Shown: one piece after another, positions 36,652 through 48,603 of the stretch
Position numbering within the stretch: position 1 is the first letter of the stretch
How the letters are laid out: each line of letters begins with the position of its first letter
Source: Theristus sp. LFF4_11
Taxonomy: Eukaryota; Nematoda; Chromadorea; Monhysterida; Xyalidae
NCBI GenBank assembly: GCA_030248135.1
Contig: JASANC010001870.1
Coordinates: forward strand, 31,168-95,167
Direction: 5' to 3'
DNA length: 64,000 nucleotides
Position numbers and translations under genes: made by a program
Notes under the pieces: generated by a model
Told to the model about the DNA's origin: nothing
Seen by the model: only the letters and a program-made list of their open reading frames with translations
Databases searched by the model: none

Positions 36652-39600
36652 TCACTCGTCCATATCAGCCAGTGACGCCCGTCTGCGTTCTCTCGCCTGC
36701 TCTCGCTCGCGCACCAGTCTGCTGATGTCGACCGGGCGAACTTTGAACAAATTAGTGCCGCGAAGCAGCTTGCCACGAAGCGAGACGGCGTAACGGAGAT
36801 AGGGCAGCCGCGTGTACAGGCCACGGCCACCGGGCGTGAACGCACGCACAGTCGAGCATTGGTGCAAAGGGGCGCACAGGGACACCCAGCCGACTGAGGA
36901 CAACGTCACGTCAATCACGCATTCGTGCAGGCCTGCACCCGTCAAATGGACGTCTCGGTAGTCGAGCTGAAGGCAGACATTGAAATCGTGCATTCTCTGA
37001 ACAAAAGGTTCAACCTTGTTCGAAGTTGGAACATTTGTATCTATGACGCTGATTTAGATCTGTCCATGCGATTCAAATGTCAAGATGGTGACCACGGCCG
37101 CACAGTCAAACACAGTTTTTTTCGAGTTGCATCTTTGCAAGCAACGCTACCGACCGGCTTCAAGCGGCGAATTCTAGTGCCAAGCATGTCCGCACCAATG
37201 TCGTCCATTTCTGCATAGACACCGTTCAACTGACTCGTTGGAACAACACGCAACGGCAAATGGTTGCTCGCAAACACCGTGCACAGCACCACACGATGCG
37301 CAGCGTATCTGAATGCAAACACAGGGCTACCAGGTTCGACCATGCAGCGCACAGCATGCAGCGCACAGTCAATCAATCATCAGTGCTGCACTGACTTTGG
37401 CCGATTGTCGTCGACACGATGTTGTGTGCGTTGTTGTTGCTTCAGCAGATTTGCGGCCTCCAAGTGACGCGGATACTCGAGACGCGCGAGGCCACCAATG
37501 AGCAATGACGAGCCAGGCACCAGTTGCGCGGTGCGTGGCTGCATCAGCTGACGCGGCAGCACGCGCACCAGTTCGTCCAGTGTCAGCATGTTTAGAATCT
37601 GTACAAACGACAAATTCACTCGTGTTGCACGTTCAATGCGATTGCAGATGACCGATTGGCTGCATTTGGCATGTTTCGGGCGATTTTTAACCACTTCATC
37701 TCGCGACCACATTGATGTCTGAAGCTGACATTTGCACCGCTTATAGTCATTTCGTTTCCATTTGTTGTGTAAAAATTTCAGCCAAAAACAATTGACTCTG
37801 TTACGCACAAAAAAACGGTTTTTTATCCTAAATATTACATTTCCACTGTTTTTTTTACATTTTCAACCATCGGGATACATGTCATCATCATAATTCAAGT
37901 TTTCTTCTGGCAATATCAACCGTCTTCTTTTTCACTGTCATCTGCTCCATAATCTGTTGTAGGTGCTTGAACTGTTCATTGTGTCCACTGTTGTTTTCAA
38001 TGACTGCTTACAAGCGATGCCTGAAGCCGTGCAGAACTTTGCGAAGCCGCGGCCGGTCACTGTTGATCTGCTCAGCGGTGGACACATTGCACAGTTCAAG
38101 CGGCCAAAACAACACAATTATGGAGCAGATGACAGTGAAACAAAAGACGATGTGATATTGCCAGAAGAAAACTTGAATAATGATGATGACGTGTATCCGG
38201 ATGCTTGAAAATGTAAAAAACAATGAAAATGTAACATTTTGGAAAAAGTACCGTTGTGCCTATGACGTTGACATTTTCTCTGATCACCCTGCACAACCAA
38301 TACATGCTACTACCCAAAAGGCAGCGAATCAACACAATTTGTTTGCTACAAGCAAGCAACACAGGCTGGAGTCACTTGATCTTCGTTGACAGTGCCGGGA
38401 CTATCGTAGCACCACTTGGTGGTCACCGGGTCATAAGCATCCATGTTCAATCGAGCATTTTGCGGCACATCGCTCTGTGTTGATCGTCCTACGTAGCCTG
38501 AACACACGCAACAATAATGAATACGTGTTGTTTCAACAATCTCAAACGACTTCGTTTGCAAACAGCAGCGCACCTTGCAACTGTGCGTTCGGCGTTCGCT
38601 CACCAGCAGCCGTTTCAGCGAGCAACCGCTGATGCGCGTTCTCATCAACGCGACTGTTCTGCCAAACGTTCAGTCGGTGCTGACGCAGCATCAGACGTTT
38701 CGCTGTTGGTTTCAACACTGCACAAAACGTACAGTCTCGTTGTGTCGTATACAATTAGCTGATTGGTTGATTGGAGCACACGTGACGCATGCATTCTGTG
38801 CACGCCTGACTCCGCCTGCACAGCAAGCAATGCATGCATCACGTGTTTGCTGTGCATCAATCAACCAATCAGCTAATGGAACATAATCAACAAGAAGACT
38901 GCAAAAGATTCAGAAAAAGCAGACAATGAAACGCAGGCGAATGGCGAACGGACGCACTCGGGAATTTCAGCAGATTCAGCGTGGTGCCGGGCCAGACGCT
39001 GACGGTGGCACGCTGCAGCAAGTCGGTCGCCTCCGACTTGCACAGGTCCGACTGCAGCAACGCGTTGAACAGCGTCGACTTGCCGGTGTTCGTGCAGCCG
39101 ACCAGGTAGACGTCGCCTTGCGAGCCGTGCCCTCTTTGTATGCTCTGTGTGGTGCAACGTCTTGCTGCTGCGAAGCTGTCACGTTACAGTCACCATCGTT
39201 GCACAAACCAGCATCGTGCAGACATGCCACAAAATAGAACTCTATCGAGTTGAACCCAAAACAATGCCAACCGCTAAATGAGTGCCCCCGAAGCTTACAG
39301 TGATCAGCTGTTCCACGCCGTAGCCGCTGCGGGCACTGATCAGCACGTAGTCGAGAATGTTGAACGCCTTTTGGAAGCCGAACGTTTTCAGCGCGTTGGC
39401 CAAGCAGTGTGTCATCTGCTTCAGATAACCCGATCGCGCATCCGGCGGAATCAAGTCCACTTTATTGCCTGAGAAAAAAAAACACATTTGAAAACAGAAA
39501 ACTTCAATCTGAACAACGTGCTGGTCTGTTCAACCGTTCAGTTAGAATACATTATGTATGATGACATGACTCGGGGAAACGTGTCGTGACGTCCCGCTCA

Positions 39601-40214
39601 TAATAAGTGAGCGACTTTTCTGACTGACCAACAACGATCATCGGTTTCTTTGCTGAGCTGGCAATGATCTTCGGGAGATGCCTGTAGATCGAGCACGGCA
39701 TGTCCAGCAAGTCGACGACGAGCACCAGCAGCGCCGTGTCCAGCAACGCCAGCTGTTTCATCAAACGTTCGTAATCGACCGGCGACACGTTGACGTTCAG
39801 CAGAAACTCGTGGTGCTGCAGCAGGTGGCATCGACGGCAGAGCACTTGCTCGAAGAAGCTCGCGTCACGCTGCCCGCGAACGAACAACTCCACCGGGATG
39901 AAACCTGCAACAGAGAAAACACGCATGAACGGCGAACGAGTGAGCTGCACGGAAACAGCGACTGCTATGAACGTGTGCGCGAGCATACCGGGCAGTGCGG
40001 TGTCCTGGCAATGCAACTGTGCAGCACAACCGACGCAACGTGCGTCAGCTGGCGCAAACCGCACGTCAGCGTGTCCATAGTGTTCGCTTGCATGCTCGCC
40101 AGCATCTGGCATCGCCGCAAGCTTCCATGGAAACGTGCCTTGGTGTGGATTTTTGAGTTGCACTGCCTCAACTGCATCGTGTGCACCGCCACGCGCCACA
40201 ACACTGCAAAAAAC

Positions 40215-40251
<37 letters not shown>

Positions 40252-40270
40252 CTTGTTGTTGTTGTTGTTC

Positions 40271-40305
<35 letters not shown>

Positions 40306-41237
40306 GAAATGTTCTGTCTTCTGTTGACAACGTGTAAAGGTTTTGATTTTGTATATTTTCATATGTTCAGTGACTAAAGAATGAACATTCAACCATACGA
40401 ACATAGCGTCCTCCAATGGCTGGCTCAACTCTGCTGTCTCTCTGCTGCCTGCAACATTGTGATCCTGATCTGGCGGCGGTTTCGTCGTGGCGGTGCGTGC
40501 CAAATCAGTTGGCGTCAACGGAAACACCACCGCTGTCTCGTATTCATCTTTGTTGGACAACGGCAATTGACTGGTGTCAGTTTTCTTGTATTCTTCGTAG
40601 AATCCTTTCGAACTGACGTGGTAGCCACTGTCAATCGACAGCCATCCTTGGCCGTTGTTAATGCCATTTGTTTCTCTACTTTTAGCTTCACCAGAAGCTC
40701 CAACGGACTTGGTACTTATTTCAACAGTTTGTGCTTCTGTGCTGCTCTCTGTCACAGTTTCAGGTGCATCTGCATCTGATTGGCTGATGTGACCTTGAGG
40801 GCCCACAGCACTTGTGCCAGCTGAATGCTGCTGTTCCAATGCCGCCAATCGCTCGGCCACCCTGCGGACGCGTGCTGCATTTCTGCGTAGAAACACGTTC
40901 GCTGGCAAAACGGTCATTTCAAATTTTACGAGCAAAACATGAACTCTGCGATGTGCGAGAACGCAAGTGACCGTTGGTGGTGTGTGATGCGCTGTCTGTC
41001 GAGCGCTGTGCGGAGCGCGTGCGCACGCTGCTGCAGCAAAGCACCGAGCTGCTTGGCGCCAGGCGCGTCAGCTGGCGGCCGCAGACGCTTGCGCTTGGCA
41101 CGCACTTTGCCAACTGACAGCGGCGGCTGCCCGCTCGTGTGCACACGAGCGCTGCTGCTGATGGTCACTGGTGAAAACGCACAAAACAAACATCGATAAC
41201 GGATCGTGCTGTTGATTGATGTCACTGCTGGCAGCAT
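36652..41237 (-). CDS. NOA1: NOA1 homologue, mitochondrial circularly permuted GTPase
   Basis: NOA1 (YqeH-like) supports mitochondrial ribosome assembly. Exons: 41237-40972, 40882-~40403, 40203-39989, 39904-39629, 39468-39299, 39144-38958, 38717-38574, 38497-38376, 37598-37477, 37308-37155, 36966-36652; about 816 residues. A zinc-finger-like pair (CVGC ... CRRC, with [11 protein letters not shown]) precedes the GTPase. G motifs come in permuted order: G4 NKVD near 414, G1 GCTNTGKS near 485-492, G3 DSPG near 611-614. Other blocks: [24 protein letters not shown] and a basic C-terminus. The exon 2 donor at 40403 is the least certain site; a (GTT)n tract occupies the intron that follows. The start ATG directly follows an acceptor-like TTTCAG, 155 bp after the PIGP stop. 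Confidence 0.93.
38752..38884. repeat. GATTGGTTG-family MITE in NOA1 intron
   Basis: ACAATTAGCTGATTGGTTG at the left is mirrored by CAACCAATCAGCTAATGG at the right; GACTCCGCC is in the centre. Confidence 0.7.
40215..40306 (+). repeat. (GTT)n microsatellite
   Basis: About 30 GTT units with two interruptions (TTC). On the minus strand it would read as poly-Asn in one frame, but that frame is not the one used by NOA1 exon 3. It also sits between a donor and the TTTTTTGCAG acceptor, so it is intronic. Confidence 0.85.
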
Positions 41238-41392
41238 CTGAAATGGATAAAAATTCAATTTTTGTTACTCAAAATAAAAATTGTTCCTCAATTACACACC
41301 AAGCAATATGTTCAGATGAGTCACAAGTCAGTTCATTTGAATAAACGAGCAAATCAAAACTAAAAGTGCTCATGCAAACCACCACGGACATT

Positions 41393-41893
41393 TCAATGAG
41401 ATTTTCTTTTCGACGGTCTCCTGTTTGTTGTGCGTTTGCGCGCAGCACCACTGCTGCCGCAAGTGGACGAGTCAGTGGAGAAGGGCAGATCAATGTTGGC
41501 GGGCACACCAAAGTCGTGCTCGACAAAGCCGACCGAGTCAAAGACGCCCGACAGCGCGACGCAGTTGTACGCACAGACGACGACGACGAACAAGACAAGC
41601 AGCACGCACGCGTACACGGGCACTGCGAGCGCCCAGTACTTGTCAGGCCAGTACGTCAAACATGAAAAGCATACGAGACGCCAGCAGGTATGACCGAAAA
41701 GCCACCAAACAGTTGCAGGTTTTTTGTTGCAGAAACTAAACCGGCCACAACTTTGCTTACCAACAGCACTCAAGTATTTTTGAGGAACAAGCGCCCAGAG
41801 CAAATACAAGCAGCACGCGAACGATGATGCGAGAAACAATGCGAATCCGTAAATGCCACGCTCAGGACGCGGTGCAGGTGAATGCTCAGGCAT
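41393..41893 (-). CDS. PIGP: PIG-P, GPI-GlcNAc transferase subunit P
   Basis: PIG-P is a small ER membrane subunit of the complex that starts GPI-anchor synthesis. The first part (MPEHSPAPRPERGIYGFALF ... LYLLWALVPQKYLSAVG) and the second (LTYWPDKYWALAVPVYACVL) match the family's two membrane segments. Between them lie 99 bases (41760-41662) that start with a strong donor GTAAGC but end CAT rather than AG. They are in frame and open, so they may be a retained or non-canonical intron, or a 33-residue insertion. The tail is Ser/Thr-rich and basic. The gene sits between WASHC1 (stop 42209) and NOA1 (start 41237), all on the minus strand. Confidence 0.88.
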   Translation of the reverse strand: MPEHSPAPRPERGIYGFALFLASSFACCLYLLWALVPQKYLSAVGKQSCGRFSFCNKKPATVWWLFGHTCWRLVCFSCLTYWPDKYWALAVPVYACVLLVLFVVVVCAYNCVALSGVFDSVGFVEHDFGVPANIDLPFSTDSSTCGSSGAARKRTTNRRPSKRKSH

Positions 41894-42208
41894 ACGGCTA
41901 AGTCACCTGTTGATCTCGCTATTTCAACTTTTTTTGTCACGATTAGAAAAAATTACACTGGTATATTGGAAGCCAGTCACACAAAGTATCATACGTAGCA
42001 TAAGCACAAATCAAATTATTTATTCAAAATCAATTTATTCAAGTTCAAACAATCCGATTCAAAACCGCATATCACAGAATGCGATGCAGCACCACAACGA
42101 CAACACTGGCTTAGAATCTGAGCGAAATCGCAACAACAATCGCAGAAAAAACACACGATAAGTGAGAAAGGAAAGTTCTGATTGGTCTCAGCGCCACCTT
42201 TGTGCTTT

Positions 42209-45200
42209 TCAATCCCAATCATCAGCATTGTCATTGTGTTCGTGTTCGTTTTCAGCGGGTGGCGGAGGAATGATTTCACTGAGTTTGCCGAGCGCACTTG
42301 CGAGTGACGCTGGCGCGCGCGTCTCCGAGCGTCCCGTGATGCCTTTGCGTCGCTGCTGCAGCGCTTTTGCAAGTTCCCCCATTAAATCGCCACCACTGCT
42401 GACGCCGGATGATTTGCTGCTGACCACCTGAACACCACCTTGGTCGTCTTGCTCCTGAAAGTGTAATTCCTAATTTCAGTAAAATTTTCAGTGAGCAAAT
42501 CGAAAGCCGAACGCTGGAAACGTTCAAAATGAACGCGGCCAATAAACGTAATGCTGACGCAACTCAGCCAGTTCAGCTGCGTGCATGCACCATTCATTGT
42601 ATGAGCAATAGCTTTCTTTCTGTCTGCTCTCTACGCGGTCACCTGTTCTCGTTTCGATCGTAACTTTCTCTCCCGTTTTGTCTGCTCGGCAGAGTCGCGA
42701 AACTTGAACTTTCCTTTGCCGCCAGCCGCCCTTATCGCCTCCATCAAACTCGATCGGCTGTCAACAGCGGGCAAGCTGGCTGCTGCTGCGGTTGGTGGTG
42801 GTGGCGGTGGAGGCGGCGGTGGCAGCGGGGGTGCTGCTGGGATGACACCGCTCGGCGTCTCTGCAACAAGCGCACTCATGAAAATGGCCACTCATCCAGC
42901 AGACCGGTCTTCGTCTGTTCTGTTATTTATTAACATGCGACTAGTATCTTTTATTTTGGCCCCGCGTCTCAATGCGCGCATAGATGGTAAGCAGTCTCGT
43001 GCACGACGCGCGAATTCAAAATTGGCAAAGGGATCCGAGTCCCCTAAATAAGGCCGGGTCACTTAGGCTATTCTGAATTACCACATAAAGATTGAAACCA
43101 GTTTCCTTTCCACGTCCACAACCGCATTGAGTCGCGCAGGTCTTAAAAAAGATAACAGTGGAGTAAAATATTGATTTAGGGCCATCGGAGCACGGTAACA
43201 ACTATTTAGGGTCTCGACACGATGTTCCCTAACCATCAAGCAATGCAACTGAACCCAACTATTGTATCCTAGGGATAAATTTCCCTTCATAAAGGCATGC
43301 GAAGCCTTAATGCATTTACAAGTGAATTGCGCAATAACAAAATTACATCGCACATCGGAGCAATGACGAAGTTCGTATCTATGCGCGCATTAAGTCTCGG
43401 GACCAAAAGATCACACAAAAAAACGCGTTAAACAAACGAACGTTCAGTGGCAGCGGGTGGCACGGGCACATCTGGCAGCATTGTCATCACGTCACGAAAG
43501 TCGTCAGCGACTGACGATGCAGCTGGCGCGTGTGGCGACACGGCTGCCTGGCACGGTGCTGCGTCAGACGCAGTCGGTTGCGCTTGCTGCTCATGTTCAT
43601 CGACGTTCACAACACCTGAACATTCAGCGTTTTGCGAGCACTTTTTAACGTTTTTTCGCTTCGCGAAGTTAGCCCCAGCGACTGTTTATTGTCCTGCTCG
43701 GGCATGTTCAACTAATCAGCCACGACTGTAGACGCCTAAAAGCATAAAATCTACCCTTAAAAACGGTAACATTGGCGCTCTGAATGAATTTGGAGCTTTC
43801 TTAGCGTTTAAAATTTTGCTTCCTTTTTTGGCGCCGGATGCAGTTTGCATCCTGGCAATTTAAAAAAACCTAGCGTTATGATAATGCCTGTGTGCAATGC
43901 ACGCGCCAGCTTGGTTTCACATGAACGCAGCTGCCCAATGCAGATTCTAGTGATTTGTGGCAGCACAGACGAACCAGGCAGATCAGGCAATGCGTCTGGC
44001 AGTGTAAAGTCAGGCACATCAGTGATGTCAGCTCGAAAGCGCTGCTGTGGCATGTGTTCTTGGAGTTGCCATTGTTTTGGTGACATCAGCATTGGCTCAT
44101 CTGCGTGTGCACTGACGTCCGGCGAAGCCAACGGCCGCGCACGCACCACAGTCCATTCGAACGGGTCACGCAACACACCGTCCGTTTCGTCGTAGCTGCA
44201 CATCGTGCTATCAGCGTGCTCATTGCTTTCGTATCAAACAAAATGTACACAATTCAAACACAGTCTTATGTAACTGCAACATAGTTTTCGCAGCTGTCAA
44301 AAATTTACTCCGGAACACTGATCATTTTGTTAACTTTGAATTATTTATTGTTTGTTAAACTAAACTCAAATCAAACATTTTTTCTACTTGAAAAAAAACT
44401 TGAGCAGTGGTTTTCAACGCAAAATAATGGTGGTCGTGCAAATGTAATCGATGCCGTCAGTTACAACTTACTGCATTTTCAGTGATATTGAGAGCCAAAG
44501 TCAGCTTTCGAACGAAGCATAGCCTTTCTTAATAGAGTAATGACAAATGCGCCCAGCACAGCAACGTACACATTCAGCGACGTGTTGAACAGCAGCAACT
44601 CAGCAACGGAAACAATCTGCGGTGGCAACGCCGAGGACTTTTTGCTGTCATCTCTCAAACGGGCACCATCACGCTGGAGGTCGTCGACGCCGACACGAAC
44701 CGTGAAATACTGCTGCTTCTGCTTCAACAGCGTCCGCCCGTCGATTTGAGACGCAAAATGCTGCGCGATCTGGGGACTTTCGCGGACTAGTGGACGTGAA
44801 GCATCATTGAGTTTGTTGAATGTTGCCGCTGGTGCAGTTGCAGTGGATGGTGACTGAGCGTTGCACGGATACTTGGCCGGCGCAAACAACTGAATAGCCC
44901 TGGCTGACTGCTGCACAACATCAATCGCCTCTTGCAAACGTTCTTTTCGGTCGTTTATCTTCTAAACGTTTCAATATTCAGCAACTGAACAGTTGGTCGA
45001 GGTAGGGATGGATAGTGGGAGGGGGGCATGGGGTGGAGTAGGGTTAGGGGAAAAAAATCCGGATTTTTTTTTTAAATTAAAAAAAAATTTTTTTTTTTTT
45101 TTAAAATTTTTTTTTTACAAGTTAGGTTCGTTCGAAGCGTCTCGTCGAGCTGAGTTCATCTAGACTATTTTCAGAACGATCCGGGAAACTATAAGAGCGA

Positions 45201-47913
45201 AAATCGTGTTTTATTGAAATTATGTCCATTTCATAGAGGGAAAGTTGCATTTTCAACAGTAAAACAGGGCAATTTTTCACGTGTACTTGAATATTGAACC
45301 GTTCTTAGTGGTTCCTCTTTAGAAAATTACCAAAATTTGACCGTGTTCAAAAATTCCTGTTTGCTGTAGCTAAGTCGGCAACCCCTGTCGACCCGGTCGC
45401 CCCCCCCCCCCCCAAGACACTTACTTTCAGGTTCAACCAGCTATGCTATCTGCCACATGGCGAGAGCCCACTCTTCAAATCATCGTATCGAAAACACGTA
45501 CCATGATTTCGCGATCACGTTGCGGGCAACTGACAGACGCAAGTTTAACACGTTAGTTTAGCTCAGCACGCAAGTTTTAACCCATGTTATCGGGTATCTG
45601 AAAAACGGTCGTGTGATGTGGTATTAACCAACATCTCCGCTCAAATTGTTTAACAATATATCGCACAACTCCATTGTAGACCTATAACATACGCCAATCA
45701 ACAAGATATCATGTTCATCTCATGGCCTACCGACTGAAAAACATGTTCTAAGTTGCAAGAAAACGATTTCTGAAACGATATTTCAATTCAGTTAAGTCAT
45801 TTCAACGCTAAAAATTGACTCTAGAAGTCATCCAAATCGAAAAACATGGAGTACGTCGGTCAAAATGACCAAATAATGACATGTACCTGAGCACACAAAG
45901 AAGTTGGGAAGAAAATTTGGTTTGAACTTTCAAAAAATTATGCCATAAATCGAATTTTCAGAGCAAAGTAGAAGAAAAAATTTTCAAATTTTTTTTTTAA
46001 GTTTGAAAAAAAAAATCCAAATTTTTTTTTAAAAAAAAACGAAAAAAAAATAAAAAAAAAATTTTTTTTTTCAAAGCCCCTAACCCTAGGGTGGAGGGAG
46101 GTGGAGGGGTGCGTGCAGTGCGGGTTTAGCAAAGAAATGGGGTGGGGTGGGGCGTGGGGTTCAGCAATACCCCTCCTCAGCCCCCATTTCTTGCAACAAC
46201 TATGCTTGAATCTGAATGCAGAAAGGTCATTGAAAGCAATATACAGGGTGAGCCAAAAAAGGTTCCAATTCTGAAATGCTCTCACTGGCTTGTGCTGAGG
46301 TGTTTCGAGCTGAAAATTGGAACACTATTAGAAAACATTTGGAGGGTTTTTGACCAAATTTTTGTCACGGTATGTTGCCCCTATCACTTACTACAGCAGA
46401 ATATCTGGAAAACATGAAAAATCGACAAATGTGAAAAGCAGAGGTTTGATTTAGCTGTAACAAAGGGACCTCATTTGGAACAGTGTTAAAACACTTTGGG
46501 AGGTTTTTTGTGATCAAAATTTATTTGGTTTACACGTTTTTACAGTGTAATTTTCAATAAATAGCAATTTTTGACGAAAAACAATGTTCATCATAATCTC
46601 ACTGTTTATCATTGCTCATAGACGATGTTCCAAACTGATGTATTTTGTACGAAATTGCCAAACCACTGTGGAAAAGTTATTCGCATGTTCCCACCAATTG
46701 GCAGCCCAGACTCGCTTCCAGAGTCGCTACTATGCCGTCCACTTAACCATGATGGCAGCAAAGAATCTTTCACTGCAGAAAACAACCAGTCTGCTATGGT
46801 GAAAATATCAAAGTTGCAAATTGTGTGAATTAAAAAAGGAAAAAACAATTTGCCTCTGGAAAGATAAATTCGCATCTGTTCTGAACAGAACCGCTCACGC
46901 ACGCTCAGACTCGAAGTGGAACATCAGGGTAATCAAAGACTGTTCAAATGCAATTCGGCATTCAGAATTTTCAAGCTACCGTATGTGCGTATTGCTTTTT
47001 TCATCCTTTTTTGTGTTGTGAACACTCGGGTTGTCACCAACGTTCATCATTTGATTTTTGTTACAGCTAAATCAACCCTTTGCATTTTACAACATTTGTC
47101 GATTTTTCGTATTTTCCAGATATTTTCTGTGGCGAGTGACAGGGACAACATATCGTGACAAAAATTTGGTCAGAAAAACCTCGAAATGTTTTCTAATAGT
47201 GTTCCAATTTTGAGTTCGAAACACCTTAGCACAAGTCAGTGAGAGCATTTCAGAACTGGAACCTTTTTTTGGCTCACCCTGTACATGATCTTTGTTTGAC
47301 GTTTTTATTTGATCATTTTGTGCAAAATCCACTTATTTTGCTCTGAAAATTCGATTTTTGGCATAATTTAAAAGCTCAAACCAAATTTCCTTCCAAACTT
47401 CCTTGTGTACTTCGCTACATATTGTATGTGTCATTATTTGGTCATTTTGACCATCGTACTCCATGTTTTTCGATTTGGATAACGGGGATTTTTGAACGCA
47501 GCCAAATTTTGGTTATTTTCTGAAGAGAAACCGCATCTTACTCGAACGAACCCATGCCAACGGCTAATGGCATTGTTGGAAGGAACCTGAACCCGATATT
47601 TTCTGCAGCTCTAAACCCAACGTGATAACAAAAATGACTTTTACTTTATAATATACCATGAGATGAGCGAGCATGACGGATGATGCACTTTTAAATATGA
47701 CCCCCAAACGTTGAAAGCAAATGAAGACTGACTTACTTGAAGCCGAGAACGTGTGGTTTCACACCTGTCAGTTATTAATGTCAATTGGTCCGTTGAATAC
47801 GAATGGAAAGAACGCAAACGCATGAAGATTTGAACGACGCAGTCTTCGCGCCGCAGATCAGGCGACACAAGATTGATTGACTTTGAATCAGTTTTGCTTT
47901 CGCTCATCCTCAT
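42209..47913 (-). CDS. WASHC1: WASHC1, WASH complex subunit 1 (Arp2/3 activator)
   Basis: WASH drives Arp2/3-dependent actin branching on endosomes. Exons: 47913-47737, 44961-44570, 44195-43975, 43615-43442, 42860-42643, 42454-42209. All phases join, giving exactly 475 residues, close to the human 465. The N-terminal block is VSPDLRREDCVVQIF. Next come FAPAKYP and ELLLFNTSLNVY, an acidic middle (LPDALPDLPG), a poly-Pro run (13 prolines interrupted once), the WH2 segment SLMEAIRAAGGKGKFK, and the GDLMGELAKALQQRRKGITG region. The chain ends in an acidic DDWD. Intron 1 is about 2.8 kb and holds a hAT-like MITE, a complete mariner-like element and a degenerate fragment. An alternative start is the second ATG at 47907. 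Confidence 0.94.
42945..43411. repeat. TIR element whose left end is an R200 copy
   Basis: The left terminus TATCTTTTATTTTGGCCCCG, with TCTCAATGCGCGC, is mirrored by GCGCGCATTAAGTCTCGGGA ending ACCAAAAGAT. The first 200 bp equal the R200 repeat. This suggests R200 is one end of a roughly 465-bp DNA element. It lies in a WASHC1 intron. Confidence 0.6.
45040..46088 (-). mobile_element. hAT-like MITE with perfect 8-bp target duplication
   Basis: Ends TAGGGTTAGGGG ... CCCCTAACCCTA. The flanking octamer GGGTGGAG is present on both sides (45032-45039 and 46089-46096). The orientation is opposite to the copy at 51788-52820, and the interior matches over its whole length. No transposase ORF. Confidence 0.85.
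46244..47281. mobile_element. Tc1/mariner-like non-autonomous element
   Basis: It is flanked by TA on both sides. Ends CAGGGTGAGCCAAAAAAGG ... CCTTTTTTTGGCTCACCCTG form long inverted repeats that extend over 100 bases (AACACTATTAGAAAACATTT is mirrored). The interior lacks a transposase-sized ORF. It lies in WASHC1 intron 1. Confidence 0.8.
47333..47535 (+). repeat. Degenerate fragment of the hAT-like MITE
   Basis: GCTCTGAAAATTCGATTTTT ... TCATTATTTGGTCATTTTGA ... TCCATGTTTTTCGATTTGGA follow the same order as the left third of the 51788-52820 element, with many changes. Confidence 0.6.
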
Positions 47914-47939
47914 CGTTGTAACTAGCGTTCTAAACAGGG

Positions 47940-48603
47940 GCACAGCCATCAGTTGTTTCAGAGTTGGGGAGTTGGGGAGGGCATAGTTGTTCCAGAGCCG
48001 AGGGGTTGGGGGAATGGGGGGGGGGCGTCGGGGCGATATAGATAGCTGGAGCAAATTTTCCAGATAGATTTTTTTTTATTTGTACGCGCGCCGGTTCCGG
48101 AAACCCGAAGATACCAAACTCCGGCGGCGGCGGAGACGGGCATGGGCAATACTGCCCCGAGCCCAATTTTACCCTCGGCTCAGGAGGGAATAGACCATTA
48201 GATGTTCATTGGCATAGTTGTTCTAGGGGGGGGGGCCTGGGGGGGGCCGGCCCCCCCCAAAAAATTTTCGAATCTATCTCTATCAAACAGGTTTTTTTGG
48301 CTCAGCTATTATCTATCTAAAAATTTTTCTCAGCCAGCTATCTATCTAAAAATTTCTGTCTTCGAAGACATAAAATGAGTTAATTTTTGACCAAAATTGA
48401 CTATTTTTGCTCGTAATTCTTGAAAATTTCGCTAATTTTAGGTAAAATACGCGTTTATAGTTGATTTTTAGTGTATTTTTAGCATTATTTTGCTGTTTTT
48501 ATAGCTTTTTAGCGTTTTAGCTATCTATCTATCAAATTTCAAAATTTTGACCGGCCCCCCCAAAGTCACATGGCCCCCCCCGCGGCCCCCCCCCAAAATT
48601 TTC
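47940..48603. repeat. Complex repeat with G/C-homopolymer tracts, left flank of the LINE
   Basis: The segment 47975-48075 is the inverse of 51390-51460, and 48480-48603 is the inverse of 51575-51700. Runs of G or C of 7-10 bases are frequent. No coding exon apart from the WASHC1 start just below. Confidence 0.5.

Noticed and set aside
39678..40307. Plus-strand ORF ending in a long Cys run
   Set aside because: Shadow of NOA1 exons 3 and 4 plus the (GTT)n tract read on the wrong strand.
40168..40935. Poly-Asn protein tract in the NOA1 reading frame
   Set aside because: The frame that reads the tract as Asn ends soon after and is not the frame of the next NOA1 exon; a good acceptor follows the tract, so it is intronic.
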